Source: Agelaius tricolor (lineage: Eukaryota; Chordata; Aves; Passeriformes; Icteridae). From it: a DNA stretch of 64,000 nt. Shown one piece after another: positions 1 through 12,114 of this stretch. The notes under the pieces were generated by a model. The model ran no database searches and had not been told where the DNA came from. It saw only the letters and a program-made list of their open reading frames with translations. The position numbers and the translations under genes are program-made. Location: NCBI GenBank assembly GCA_023055355.1, contig JALJCS010000007.1, positions 1,770,001 to 1,834,000 on the forward strand, written 5' to 3'. The number at the start of each line of letters is the position of its first letter. Position 1 is the first letter of the stretch.

Positions 1-1441
1 ATATTTATGCACCCAAAGGCCCACCAGGCCCCTCAGGCCTTCATTTCCCAGGAGAAAAAGGGAATTTCTCCAGGAAATCAGTTTGTCACTTGAACATTAG
101 AGACCACTCTTGTCCTGCTGCTCATCCCAGTGTGAATCCAGGCCTGGTTTAACTGGGAGATTGTGGACACCAGGGAATTGTTCAGCAGCACCACATTTTA
201 GGGAAGTGTCTTTGCCACATTCCTTGAAAATTTCCAAGGTGAAATTCCCAGGAAAAAGGGACAGGAAGCTTCCCAGCGATGTTGTCACCTCCTGCACTTC
301 AGCTGGGATGCTCTGGGACATCCTCAGCTGTTGATGGGCCTGAGGAATTTTTCAGGTCAGATTTTACTCCTTGCACAAATTTCTTCTTGGGGTTTCTTTG
401 CTTCTCTTTTAGGGCTTCATCATATACGGCCAGAGCTGGTTTTTATCCCCATTTTTGAAAAATTATGACACTGGGGAAAAGGGGTGAGTTGGACAGACCT
501 TCAGCTGCCACCCCTGCTGCCCTCACACCTGACCTGTTCCCACCTCTCAAACACAAACACTTTTCCCAGCTGCACAGTGAGAATTTGGGATTTCCTGCAG
601 AAAACCAGGGGATGAGGAATTTTTGGGATCACACTTCCATTCCCAGTGCCTGCAGAGGGACACTGGTGATGCCTCAGGTTTGAGCTTTTCTATTTTTCAC
701 ATTCTGTGCTGCTTTAGTGTGTGGGTCTGAGCTTCATATTCTGGGATGGTGAGCTCTGTGCACAGAGCAGGGAGACAAAACAATTCCTGCTCCAGCTGGG
801 CACCAAGGACAAATGATCCAAATCTCAGCCCCAGAGCACAAACCCCGTGGGCTGGAGAGAGAAAAACAAGCAGGGTGGGACTGCAGGGGCTAAAGCTGGG
901 ATGGGACAATGAACTGCAAGATGCAAATGGAGCAGAACTGATCCCAGGGACAGAGCCCGTGCCCGGCCGTGCATTTTGGGGCCATTTTGGTTCATCTTGG
1001 GTGCAGCCCTGGCTGGGCTCTGGTGCTGCCCAAGGTGCATCCATGGAGGAGATGCTTTGAATCAATCCCTGCTTTATTCTGTAGCTCTGCCCAGCCTCTG
1101 CTCTGGGCCAGCCTGCACAAGGCACCACTGGAGGCTGAAATTGATTCTCTAAGATCAATTTGCTCCATCCCACACTGGGCTCCTTGACCCATGAAATGTG
1201 GGGTTAAATGTCCCTTTGGTGTCCCTGTGCAGGAGGGCAGGGCTGCAGGGACTGATCCCAAACCCCAGGGCCTGCAGGGACTGGAGCTCTGCTCCCATCC
1301 CCAGCCCTGCCCCTGGCCCCAGGTGGCCCAAGGGACAAAATCCACGTGGGCTTTGAGGGCTGGGAGGTTCAAAAAAGCAGCTTTTAGAGCCACACCTGCT
1401 CAATTTACCTGCACCATCCACCCCTAAAAGGGGTCCCCAAC
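1..1441. other. Unrecognised sequence, no gene seen
   Basis: Moderately GC-rich sequence with no splice-supported coding segment, tandem repeat or transposon end that I recognise. Open frames of up to about 158 codons exist on both strands but overlap one another and are rich in Trp, Cys, Pro and Gly, as expected of translated non-coding DNA. Nothing functional can be assigned. Confidence 0.5.
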
Positions 1442-2451
1442 TGTTGGGGGTTTTGAGGTTTTTTGGGGTTTTTTTTGTTGGTTTTGTTTTGTTTTGTTTT
1501 GTTTTGTTGGGGGGGCTTTTTCTTTATTTTTTGGGGTTTTTAAAATTTTTTTTTAATTTTAGTGTTTGTGTTTGGTTGGTTTGTTTTGGTTTTTTTTGGT
1601 TTGGTTTCGATTGGGTTTTTTTGTTTGCGTTTCTTTTTGGGTTTGTTTTTGGTTTTTTGTTTTGAGGTTGGGATTGAAGGTATTGGAAGGTATTAATTGA
1701 TTGAAGGTATTAATCTAGTCTGTTTAGATTTCCATATAAATTTATTTTTAATTTATATTATAGTTTTATAAGTAGTGAGTTTTCTAGTACTTTATTAATC
1801 AGGTATAAAATGGTTAATTTTTTAAAATAAGATTTTTTAAGGTTAAATTATTCTATTAAGAAATTATATTTAAATTATTTTTACTTTTAATTTAATAATT
1901 AATTCTTTGAAGTGTGTAATGTGGATTTTTTTTTGTTTAATTATAAAATATTACTTAAATGTATGAAGAAGGAAGAAGAAGGTAAAGAAGACGGATTAGT
2001 TATGGGTTTAAAAATTTTATTTTGGTTTTATATATTTTATTATATGATCTATTTTTTAAATTTTAAAATTATATTTTAAAATATAGTTAAAATATTTAAT
2101 GAAAATATTTTATATTTAAAATATTTGTATTGTAATATATAAAATATATTTAAAATATTTAAAATATATTTAAAATATGTAAAATATTTTAAAATATTTA
2201 AAATATTTTAAAATATATTATATTTTAAAATTTTAAATTTTATCATTTAAATTTATTTTATTTTTTATTATATTTTAACACTTTAAATTTTAAATTTTTG
2301 ATTTTGTGATATTATATACTTTTCATTAATTATATATTGGTAATTTTAGCATTATTAAATAATTTTGCAAGGGTTTTTTTTATAGTTTTAGGTTGAATGG
2401 AGTGGTTTTTCATGGGTTAGAGTTTGTTAATAAATTTTTTATTATTTAGAA
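1442..2451. other. C-depleted T-rich then AT-rich block
   Basis: The first 240 bases are almost only G and T on the + strand (about five C in 230) and carry several G runs (1446-1450, 1509-1515, 1533-1536) and a GTTTT microsatellite near 1480-1507. From about 1680 the block becomes AT-rich with repeated AAAATATTT-like words, still with very little C on this strand. It begins TGTTGG, as an LTR could, but I found no matching CA end or target duplication. It may be an old AT-rich LTR or a low-complexity expansion. Confidence 0.55.
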
Positions 2452-2779
2452 CTCTACCATCCAACCAGCAGGGCCCTTTCCTGCTTTCCCACTGAAAATA
2501 TCTGAGGATTCCCACCCCAAAAACAGCTTGGAGGAGCACCTGGGAGAGCCCTGCCTGGGCTTGCCCCTTTGGGGATCTGCCAGCAGAGGTTTGCTCTGGC
2601 CAGGCCACCTGAGAAGGTTTTCCTCCCTCTGTTCCATCAGTCCAGAGAAGCCTAAATCTGATCCTAAAGCTGAGGGAACCTTTCCCACACTTTTCCATGT
2701 CTTTTAGGGCTCTTTTTTTTATTATTTTACAGCATACTGACCAGGCCAACAAGGGCTTTGAAGTCTCCAAGGTCTCCAT

Positions 2780-3030
2780 GAGGTCTCAGCACTGGTGAGG
2801 CCACACCTCAGTTCTGAACACCCCACTTCAAAAAGAGGAACTGAAGTGCTGGAGCTTGAGAATCCCAAATCCTGAGGATGGGAGGGGACCTTCAGGATCA
2901 TCCAGTCCCACCATCAGCACCCCAAAACCAGGTCCCCAAGGGCCACATCCAGATTTTTCCTGAATATTCCCAGAGATGGTGACTCTCTGTGCAACTCATT
3001 CCACCTCTCTGTGCAACTCATTCCAAGCTT
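2780..3030. mobile_element. CR1 retroposon fragments, both orientations
   Basis: The stretch at 2785-2850 reads like CR1 sense sequence (gaggccacacctcagttctg). The stretch at 2880-2970 is the reverse complement of a CR1 3' end: report of aggatcatccagtcccacc followed by the aaggccacatccag core. A short local duplication of the words ctctgtgcaactcattcca follows at 2980-3025. Both pieces are 5'-truncated and inactive. Confidence 0.6.
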
Positions 3031-5837
3031 TTTTCGGTGAAAAAAAAAAATTCTAAGTTTTAAAGTGAATATTCCCCTGGAAGTTTGCCCGCTCTCAGGT
3101 CATTGCTCCTAAAAAACTGGAAAACTCCAAGGAATTTCCCAGCTTTGAACTGGTATCTTGCTTTAAAACTGGTTTTGCTCCCTGATTTCAGAGCACAATG
3201 AGCTTCCTGAAAATCAATCCCCATCAGCTTTATCTGGAGGAATTCTGATTAAGAATGGTAAAGTATCCCCAGTTTAATCTGAATTTCTCATCTTGGCCCG
3301 TCCCGATTCCCTCTGTGACAAATGCAGGGGCACACAGATGGATTGTGCTGCGTCCAGAGCAGTTGCATCAGCAGCAACCCAGAGCAAGTTTTGGCTCCTC
3401 CATCCTCCAGTTGCTTCATCCATCCCCCCTCAACACCACAAATATTGGTGCTATTTGAACCTAATTCTGTTTTTCTTTCCAAACCCAGCCCCATCGGAAG
3501 CCTCCTGCCCTTATTTGGGTGAGCAACAAAGGAGAAATATGATTTTTTTTCCCCCCTTCTTTCCCTTTTAAGTTGTTCAACTTCAACACTAATAAAGGTA
3601 TTATGTGGAGTCATCTCCAAACTATATCCCATATATCATTCCCAGATAAAGATCTTTGTCTGGGACTTTGTCTGAGGAGGATAATGTTTCACTCCTGGCG
3701 CCTGGGAGTCTCCTCTTTCTAACATAACACATATTTGTTATAGTCTTACTAAACCTGGCTGGCTTCAATGCCCAAAAATCAGTTTGCACTTTGATTTTTT
3801 CCAGCCAATTAATGAAGCTCATCAGCCCATTCCTTTTTCTCTGGCTGCAAAAAAAAAAAAAAAAAGGGGAAAAAAAATCCACTGGGAATTGGTGGAAGAG
3901 GTAGGAAAAGGTTTGTGTCCCACATTCCATGAGGATGGAAGTTGAGGAGCAGTCCCACAGAAATTTGGGTGCACTTTAAAATCCCCACGGGGTCATTTTC
4001 TCTGCTGGGAATTAAGGAATGGGAATGAGGATGTGCTCAAAAAAAAAAAAAAAAAAAGAGCACAAATCAAAAATCCCTGTGAGAAATCAATCCCTGCAGG
4101 AGTCACAGATTCTCCTTCAAATTTGGGAGAATTCTGGGAATCCTTCAAAACCCTGGAGCTCCAGTGTGGAGACAACACCAAAACTTTGCCTGGTGTGTTT
4201 TGGATTCAAACTCTTTGGGTGCTTTCATTTTGGTTTTTAAGACCCAAACAAACCTGTGTATATCCAAAATATCAGGGATGAAAGTGGAGAAGGAACCTTA
4301 AAAGCCTGACACAAGGCAGGGAATTGGAGGGGAGTCTCCCAGGTTTTCCTCCTGTGCTGGTGCATCCCCAGCAGCACAAATTCCTCAAGCAGGAAAATTA
4401 AAGGAGTTAAGGGAGATCTACTGAAGGCACATTAAAAAAAAAAAATGTGCAAATAAATTGTTTAAAGCTCTTGCTCATCGTTTGTAAATTGTTTTATTTG
4501 AGGAGTAGTTCCTAACGTTAAGGGATTTAAAAAACACTTAATAAAAAAAGAATAAATTTAATTTTAAAAGAAAAATAATTTTAAAAATGAAAGAGTTAAA
4601 AAAGAATAAAAGGATTTAAAAATTAATCTTAATTAACAAAGGATAAATTTTAAAAAAAGAAACAAAAGGGGGTTCTCATCTCCCCCGTGCTGAGGTCCAG
4701 GTGGTACCACCGGTTTTATCCTGCAGATTTCTGCAGTTTGGCTCCAGGAAGGTGGCAGGCAGCACATTCCAGCCCTTCCAGAGCTTTCTCCTCCTTCTCC
4801 TCCAGAAATGCTGGAGCTCTGGAGCCCCTTGGAAGGAGCCTCTGCAGGGCTGGGGCTTGAGCAGAAGGGGGTGGAAGGAGCCCAACAATTTCAGCTGGGT
4901 GAAAACACATAAAAAAAGCAGATCTGGGCAAAAACTTGAGCTCAGCTTAGTGCTGAGCTTGGCTTGGAAAATGCTCCAACCTCCACATCCCTGCAGCCAC
5001 TAGGGAGCTGCCTGGTTCCATGGCATTTTCCCCCTCTGGAATTGCAGTCCCAGCTCCAAACCCTGGAGCTGGCAGAAATGCTCTGGGTCTCTGGCGTCCC
5101 ATGGAATCCTTCCCTAAAAACCACTCGGGGGTCTGGGTCAGGATATTTATCCCTCCTGCTTCTCCCAAGGGTCTGGGTGTGGGATTGGGGTGAGGAATCC
5201 CTGCCTGTTCCTCTCTCTGGCCCAAAAAGCAGCAGAGTGATGGAGCTGCTTCTCCAAGGAAAATTCACTTCCTTGCTCCTCCACTTGTCCCCAGAAGTGT
5301 TGAATGATTTCATTTTATTTATGATCCAAAGGTAAAAAATACTACAAAAATCTGGGAATCACAACTGGCAACTGCTTTGGGAATCTCCTGTGTTATTTTA
5401 TTTATTTTGGTTTTAATTTCTATCTCTTCCCACCTGTTCTCCCTGTGGTTTGAGTGAAACAGAAAAAGTGATTTAAGAGATTTTAAAATGGGTAAATATC
5501 AAATCAAATGAATTCTTAACTTTCTCTGGATCCTTTGTACATTTTTCCCATTGGAATTCCTTATCATTGCTGTTTTCCAAACCTATCCAATGCTTTGGGC
5601 ACTTGCACAAGAAGAAATCTCTGTGGGAAACCCAGAAATTTCTTTGTGGGTTTGTTTGTGGGGGCCTGGGCGTGGGATTTGGACCAATGTGCTTCTCTGA
5701 AGGGCAGGGGAAGGGAAATGTGGGATTATTCCTTGTAAAAACTCTGGAAGGGGTGGGGGGCACTGATTAATGATCGTGTGGATTCATAACAAACATCAGG
5801 AGGAATTGTCTCTCCTTGAAAAATTGGTGTGGGAATT
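3031..5837. other. Unrecognised sequence with A-tracts, no gene seen
   Basis: Mostly single-copy-looking DNA. Long A runs lie near 3848-3866 and 4039-4057, and 4430-4665 is AT-rich. The open frames at 4964-5335 and its opposite strand overlap and show no protein-family features. I see no splice-supported exon and no repeat family. Confidence 0.45.
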
Positions 5838-6275
5838 ATCAAAGGTGGGAAGAGCCCCCAGGATCACCCAGTGCCACCCCAGCCCCACCAGCATCACCCC
5901 AATCCCTGTCCCCAAGGCCACATCCAGACTGCTCTGGGACAATTCCAGGGACTCCAAACCTCCCTGGGCAGCTCAGCCCAAGGCCTGACCACTCTGAGAG
6001 GGACAAAAATGTCCCAGAGCTCTGCAGAAACCTGAGCAGAGACTCTCAAATGTTCCCATCTCACAGAGATCCAGGGGACAGCCAGGAAAAGATGCACCAA
6101 AGGAATTTGGGTGAGGATTTTTTGTTCAGTTCCACAGGAAGTGTTTTAAAAAACCTGAGCCTGCCCTGGTGCCATTTGAGGCCATTTCCTCTCCTCCTTT
6201 CCCTGCCCCTCCTGTCAGGAGCTGTGCAGAGCACTGAGGTCCCCCCTGAGCCTCCTTTGCTCCAGGTGAGCATCA
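5838..6275 (-). mobile_element. CR1 retroposon copy, antisense
   Basis: Reverse complement of a CR1 3' region. It opens with the aggatcacccagtgccaccc 3'-side block, passes through the tccctgggcagctcagccca block and ends in the gaggtcccccctgagcctcc block. About 150 bases at 6000-6155 are not found in the sister copies at 11.3, 14.4 and 36.6 kb and look like an insertion. No coding capacity remains. Confidence 0.8.
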
Positions 6276-6339
6276 GAGAGCTGTGACTGATCCAACCTGC
6301 CCTGAGGGTGGAGTTTAAAAAGTGCTGGATCTTCTCAGA

Positions 6340-6545
6340 ATCCCAGGATCAAGGCTGGGAAAACCCTTCAGGATCACCCAGTGCCACCCCAGCCCCACCA
6401 GCATCACCCCAATCCCTGTCCCCAAGGCCACATCCAGACTGCTCTGGGACAATTCCAGGGACTCCAAACCTCCCTGGGCAGCTCCTGCCAAGGCCTGACC
6501 ACTCTGCCAGGGAAATTTTCTGTCCCAGTCTCCAACCTGAGCCTC
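6340..6545 (-). mobile_element. CR1 retroposon copy, antisense
   Basis: Same CR1 type as the copy about 510 bases upstream and nearly identical to it over roughly 150 bases (5861-6000 against 6371-6510). The two lie in the same orientation, so this is either a local duplication or two insertions of one young family. Confidence 0.8.
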
Positions 6546-6689
6546 CACACTCAGGGACTCCTTGGGGTTGGATCAACAACCCAATCCACCCAAATGCTGT
6601 TAATGCAGAAGGATAAACCTGAGAACACCCACCTGGAACCTTCCCTGGCTCTTTTCCAGGCCCTTTGGAGGAGCAGCTGCTCACATCCT

Positions 6690-7530
6690 TGGGGGAATCC
6701 CAATGGATTCCATGGCAATGCTCTGCTTTAAGGACATTATTCAGCATTTTGTGTGTTCAAGAGTTCTTCTGGACATGATGTGCTCAGTCCCAATGGATTC
6801 CACGGGAATGTTCTGCTTTAAGGACATTATTCAGCATTTTATCTGTCCAAGAGCCCTTCTGGAGGTGCTGTCCTCAACCCCAATGGATTCCATGGGAATG
6901 TTTTAAGGACATTATTAAGGATGTATTTAAGGATGAAATGTTGAAATTATTCAACATTTCACGCGCCTAAGAACCTTTCTGGAGGTGTTGTCCTCAATCC
7001 CAATGGATTCCATGGCAATGCTCTGCTTTAAGGACATTATTAAGGATATATCTAAGGACATTATTAAGGATATATTTAAGGACATTATTAAGAATATATT
7101 TAAGGACATTATTCAGCATTTCACCCATCCAAGAGCCCTTCTGGAGGTGCTGTCCTCAATCCCAGTGGACTCCATGGGAATGCTGTGCTTAAGGACATTA
7201 TTAAGGATATATTTAGGGATATTATTGAGCATTTCATCTGCCCAAGAGCCCTTCTGGATGTGCTGTCCCCAGTCCCAATGGATTCCACGGGAATGCTGTG
7301 CTTTAAGGACAATATTAAGGATTTATTTAAGGACATTATTCAGCATTTCCTGTGTCCAAGAGCCTTTCTGGAGGTGTCGTCCTCAATCCCAATGGATTCC
7401 ATGGCAATGCTGTGCTTTAAGGACATAATTAAGGATATATTTCATTATTAAGGATATATTTAAGGACATTATTCAGCATTTCAGCCATCCCAGGGCCCTT
7501 CTGGACGTGCTGTCCTCGGTGTCCCTGCTC
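6690..7530. repeat. Nested minisatellite, about seven units
   Basis: A core containing caatggattccatgg recurs at 6701, 6791, 6881, 7001, 7163, 7276 and 7390. The basic unit is 90 bases. The larger spacings (113 to 162) come from extra copies of a 24-base sub-repeat built on aaggacattattaaggatat. The result is a two-level tandem array. Apparent reading frames across it simply repeat the unit. Confidence 0.9.
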
Positions 7531-7860
7531 TGAGTCACAGCTCACGAGGGGAACAGCTGGGTTTGCTTTGGGCTCTCAGCCCAGCATCCAACCTCAGCAC
7601 TTTCCTTTGCTCCACCTGGCCTCAGCTTTATTCCACATTTTCCCAGGAGCTCGTTAAAATAACGCTGAGGTTTTCTGGTTTTGTGTTTGTGGAGGTGACG
7701 GGGAGATTTCCTGTGGGAGGAAAACAACGCGTGGGAAATTGGGGCAGTGTTTGCTCGGCCTAAATAAATTTATTGTGCTTTGAAAACAGAGCCACAGAGA
7801 GAATGGGGACTGCTCACAAGTGTTTGGGTTGTTTTATCCATAGTAAAGTTCACAAAATCA

Positions 7861-8035
7861 GGAATGATTTGGGTTGGAAGGGGTTTTAGGGATCATCCAA
7901 TCCTCCAAGGGCACCTTAAGCCATCCCAGGGCACTGCCAGGGATCCAGGGATGAAATTCCATCCCAGCCCCTGCCCAACTTCCAGGGAACAATTCCTGCC
8001 CAATATCCCATCTAAGATTTTCATGGATAGTGCAG
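7861..8035 (-). mobile_element. CR1 3' end, antisense
   Basis: Reverse complement of a CR1 tail: ggaatgatttgggttggaag, then gggatcatccaatcc, the gggcactgccagggatccag core and ccatcccagcccctgcccaa. The rest of the element is missing by 5' truncation. Confidence 0.8.
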
Positions 8036-9354
8036 AAGCAGAAGAGGAAAATCATTTGTGTGTGTTTAATCCATGCCCACATCATTTTGAATTTCAGTGT
8101 TGTCCTAAATTGAGATTTTTTTTTAAGCGTATATTGAATTTTTCCGGTTTTTTTTTGAAGCGTATATTGAATTTTTCCGTACATTGAATTAACTCAACTC
8201 CTGAATATTTTCAGTAAATTTATTAAGGACAAATCTCCTTTTTCTGGACTGTGATCTCTACTTCTTAACAGTTATAATTTAACTTATAAGTTAACTGTTT
8301 AACTCTCTAAAATGAATCCAGTCTCTCTGGCTTTGCAGTTCTGCCTCATTTTTCAGAAACATTTTGCTGGCAAAGGAGCTTTTTCTCTGTGTTTTTCCTT
8401 TTGAATGCAGCAGTGACCACTTGAGAAGTGGGACAAAAGCGAGGCCTTGCACCATCCTGGCTGTCACCGCTTCTTTCAGAGCTGCAGGGACAGATGAGGT
8501 GAGAATTCCAGATTCTTCAGGGCTCTGTCACTTGTTGTTGGCCCGAGGAGCCACCAGCTGCTGCAGCCTGGTGCCACTTCCAGGCACCTCCCGAGGGATT
8601 TAAAGGAAGTTTTTCAGTAGTTCAGCACCAGGGCCCCTCTCACATGGCCTGGAATCTCTGGGCAGTGGGGGTGAGGCAGGCAGGAGCTGCAGGAAAGGTC
8701 CAAGAACCCCCGGGAGATGTCCCCAGAGCTGTGCCCTCGTTTGTGCTCGGCCACCAGGTGCTGCTTGCAAGGATTTGTTGATTTTCCTCTTTATTGTGGA
8801 AGATCCAGAGGCACCAGTGGTGGGTTCTGTTTGCTCCTGGATTTCCTGGAAGCCTGGGGGGGGCTTGATCAGGATGGAGGGGGCAGCTGAGGGCAGGGGA
8901 AGGAGCTGGAAGTAGATGGAGACCAAGAGCAGGAACCCAGCTGAGGGTGTGACATCCAAGAGGAGCTGGGAGCAGGGCTGGGATCACACCTGGAATGGGC
9001 CCAGGAGACATCCCAGGGCTCAGGAGCCCTGCAAAGGCTGCAGGGGAGGTACAGGCAGGGCCGTGGCTGCATCCATGGGTGGGTGGGATCCAACATTCCA
9101 GAGGTTTTGGGGCCTCCTGGGGGCCACTGGAAGCTCCCTTGCCTGGCTGGGGCTGGCAGTGTCCCACTGAGGATCCCTGACATCCGTCATGGAGTGAAAT
9201 CATTCCTAGGAGCTGCCGGTGATGGCCTGAACCGTGGATAAATGATCCAATGGTTGAGAGGTGCAGCTTGGAAAAACATCATTTCTGTGGTGAAAGAGGA
9301 ATAATGCTGGAGGTAGAACTCTAAAAATTGCCTGTGTGGGGAACTACTGGCATT
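8036..9354. other. Unrecognised sequence, no established gene
   Basis: Single-copy-looking sequence with a candidate exon at 8411-8498 (listed separately) and a G-rich stretch at about 8640-9180. Overlapping open frames of up to 187 codons on both strands of the G-rich stretch are Pro/Ser/Trp-rich and not protein-like. Confidence 0.4.
8411..8498 (+). other. Candidate exon, 88 bases, unidentified
   Basis: A good pyrimidine tract (ttttctctgtgtttttcctt) and the acceptor gaatgcag end at 8410; a strong donor, GATGAG followed by gtgaga, sits at 8499. One frame stays open from the second base through 29 codons and ends exactly on a codon boundary; its residues begin SDHLRSGTK and end RAAGTDE. The first frame has an immediate stop. 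I recognise no protein family. Open 88-base segments with fair splice sites arise often by chance, so this is a weak candidate without cross-species support. Confidence 0.2.
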
Positions 9355-9414
9355 TGGAGTTAGTCTTGGAGCAGCCTGGGACAGTGGAAGGGGTCCCTAC
9401 CCATGGCAGGGGGC
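9355..9414 (+). mobile_element. CR1 fragment, left of an LTR insertion
   Basis: Carries the sense CR1 words ggagcagcctgggacagtgg and ccatggcagggggctg. The element resumes at 10121 after the LTR-B copy. Confidence 0.7.
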
Positions 9415-10120
9415 TGAGTTTGTGAGGGGTCCCCAGGACGAGGTGAAAGAATTGAGAATCTGACTCCATGTTCTCATAATATAATATAATATAATATAAT
9501 ATAATATATCAGTAATATATCAGTAATATATCAGTAATATATCAGTAATATATCAGTAATATATCAGTAATATATTATATTATGTTATGTTATTATAGAT
9601 CATATATATTATATATATAATATATGATAATTATTATATTTATAATTTTATTTAATTATATATATAAAATATATATAATATAATATAATATAATATAATA
9701 TAATATAATATACCATTATTATATTATATATATCATTATTATCAATATATCATTATTATATTATATCATATCATATCATATTATATCATATCATACCATA
9801 TCATATTATATCATATTATATGATACTAAAACTATGCTAAAGCAAGAGAAGGATACAGACAGAAGGCTTAACAAGAATGATCATGAAAAACTCATGAGTG
9901 ACTCCTCAGAGTCCAACACAGCTGGCTGTGATTGGTCATTAATTAAAAACAATTCACATGAAACCAATCAAACATGACCAGTTGGATCAACAATCTCCAG
10001 CCACATTCCAAAGCAGCCCAACAGGGAGAAGCAAATGAGAAAATATTGGTTTTCCTCTGAGCCTTCTCATCTTCCCAGGAGCAGAAATCCTGCTGAAGGG
10101 ATGTTTCAGAAAATGTGACA
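9415..10120 (-). mobile_element. LTR-B copy 1 (solo LTR) with expanded AT satellite
   Basis: Reverse orientation of an LTR whose sense start is TGTCACATTTTCTG (here at 10120 reading down) and whose 3' end carries GGGGACCCCT. Shared internal landmarks with the four other copies are gattggtcattaa, cacatgaaacca and cttcccaggagcagaaatcc. About half its length is an AT-repeat expansion. No internal viral genes flank it, so it is a solo LTR. It interrupts a CR1. Confidence 0.8.
9476..9828. repeat. AT-rich microsatellite inside LTR-B
   Basis: Runs of ATAAT/ATATA, then about seven copies of a 12-base word (atatatcagta), then further TATAATA and TCATA tracts. It occupies the place where other LTR-B copies have only a short AT stretch, so it grew after insertion. 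Confidence 0.9.
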
Positions 10121-10200
10121 ACGGGGTTGGGTCTGGATCTGGATGATCTTTAAGGTGACTTTTAAGCAAAATCCCCCTGAGATTCTGTGATTTTATGATT
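10121..10200 (+). mobile_element. CR1 3' tail, right of the LTR insertion
   Basis: Contains gatgatctttaaggtgac and ends in gattctgtgattttatgatt, the ATTCTGTG-type repeat that terminates CR1 elements. It is continuous with 9355-9414 once the LTR is removed. Confidence 0.75.
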
Positions 10201-11325
10201 CGAGCAAGGCTCTGTGTGATGGTGCCTGTGACACTGAGCCAGCCCTTCCCAATGGCACTGATGACTCCTGATGTTAAAGCTAAACTCGCTCAGAAGTTTT
10301 TCCAAGCTGGAGCCCCGTGGCAAAAGCTGGGAAGCCAATTTTGGCACTGAGGCAGCAAAAACCTTAAATAACTTCATCTCTTTTACCACAATGAGGCCTA
10401 GAAAATTCACTTTTCACAGCCAGCAGTTGAGCTCATTATCCTATCTCCTGCAAAAACACAACGGGGCCATTGTTTGGCTGCTGAAGAGCAACAACAAAGG
10501 GCAATTGCTGAGCTGAGATGTCAGGAGAGAACTTCAGTGCTGAGGTGAAGGCTTTGATGTGGCACAGAACGGTGGCTCAGACAGCAAGTGTTGCACTCCA
10601 TCCACTCCTGCAGCTGAAATTGCTTGCAAAATCACCTTTTTTAAATGCAAATCTGCGTTTACATTCATTAAGTGCACTCTGGCTCTTCCTGTCCTGGTGA
10701 AACTGCAAAATCAAAATGCAAACCGAGGTTGCAGCTTGTTAAAGAATGAGGTGATCACATCCAGATCAGGGGGGGTTTATTTCAAACCCTCGATTCGTTC
10801 GCCAGGCACAAACAGAACCAGAGTGAAAACAAAACTCTTTCTTCTCACCTTTCTCTTTTCCCACCCCTGGGGTCTACAAAAAGAGCACAGAGGTTCTGCC
10901 ACCCCTTGCTTTGGTGCTTTGGTGTTTGTGTGGCAGCAAAATCGAGGATTTGCTGTGCTGAGCTCTCTGCAAACCTGGCCAGGCTCTTTTCCAGAAGATT
11001 TGCAGTTTTTCGACCATAATAAGCAAAGTCACATCTTAGTAATTTTTTTTCCTTCAAAACTGGCTGTGGTTCAGTGGGTCCAAACCCTGCGTGGGGGTTC
11101 CTCTTCATTATTTAAATTCAGTGGTGAAATCAGGAACAGAATCTCACTGGTTCTAAGCCAGCTCTAAAAAGCTCTGTCTATTTTAGAGTTTTACCTCCAC
11201 ATCTTTCAGGCACTTTTAAAAACCTCTCAGTTTCAGGAATTTTGGCTTCACAGAGCATTCAAACTCCAAAATAAAACAAAGTCTAAGGGAGTAAATAAAG
11301 GGGGCAGACAAGGAGCTGGAAAATA
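10201..11325. other. Unrecognised sequence with one long open frame
   Basis: Single-copy-looking DNA. A 202-codon open frame runs at 10559-11167 on the + strand. Its product has no domain, signal peptide or compositional hallmark that I can recognise, and no promoter or Kozak context stands out, so I do not call it a gene. Confidence 0.4.
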
Positions 11326-11665
11326 GATCCTGGGAGGAGCAGCTGAACTGGGGGGACTCAGCCTGGAGAAAAGGGGGCTCAGGGGGGACCTCAGTGCTCT
11401 GCACAGCTCCTGACAGGAGGGGCAGGGAAAGGAGGAGAGGAAATGGCCTCAAATGGCACCAGGGGAACCTCAGGTTGGAGATTGGCAAAGAAAATTTCCC
11501 TGGTAGAGTGGTCAGGCCTTGGGCTGAGCTGCCCAGGGAGGTTTGGAGTCGCTGGAATTGTCCCAGAGCAGTCTGGATGTGGCCTTGGGGACAGGGATTG
11601 GGGTGATGCTGGTGGGGCTGGGGTGGCACTGGGTGACCCTGGGGGCTCTTCCCACCCTGGTGATT
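11326..11665 (+). mobile_element. CR1 retroposon copy, sense
   Basis: Sense CR1 3' region with the blocks aggagcagctgaactggg, ggacctcagtgctctgcaca, gggctgagctgcccagggag and ggattggggtgatgctggtg. It is truncated at the 5' end. It closely matches 36575-36890 and 14370-14675. Confidence 0.85.
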
Positions 11666-11834
11666 CCATGCAATCAAAGCCAAAGGCTCCTGCACACCCA
11701 CCCCATAAATATTGAGGCTGCTCCAACTCACAATTCCTCTACTGCCAGACTCAGCACCTTGAGGGCTGTGAGGAGTCTCCAGGATGGTCCCTCCCAGCCA
11801 AAGGTCAGGTATGAGGTGAAGTTGAGGTGAGCTT

Positions 11835-11948
11835 TGGAGCTGGATGTGGCCCTTGGGGACAGGGTTTGGGGTGATGCTGGTGGCACAGGGGTGGCACTGG
11901 ATGGTCCTGAAGGGCTCTTCCCACCTTGGTGATCCTGGGATTTTTGAC
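11835..11948 (+). mobile_element. CR1 3' tail, sense
   Basis: A second, shorter sense copy carrying ctggatgtggcccttgggga and ggcactggatggtcctgaag, and ending near gtgatcctgggattt. Confidence 0.75.
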
Positions 11949-12114
11949 ATTGCAAAGATCCAACTTGGTTTTGATGTGCCAAAGATCCTCTGTCACTTCA
12001 GGCACTGCAGCCTGACAGGAAAGTGATAAAATGGTGTCAGCTTTCATACCAGGAGTTGTGTTTTCCACAGTTCTTCAATAACCCTGGCACTGAGTCTCCA
12101 CCTCCTTTCTTATG

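Noticed and set aside
1442..1680. GT-rich stretch as interstitial telomere repeat
   Set aside because: It lacks regular TTAGGG units; the G runs are irregularly spaced in T tracts.
10559..11167. 202-codon + strand open frame outside repeats
   Set aside because: No recognisable domain, composition or promoter context; length alone is not enough across six frames of 64 kb.
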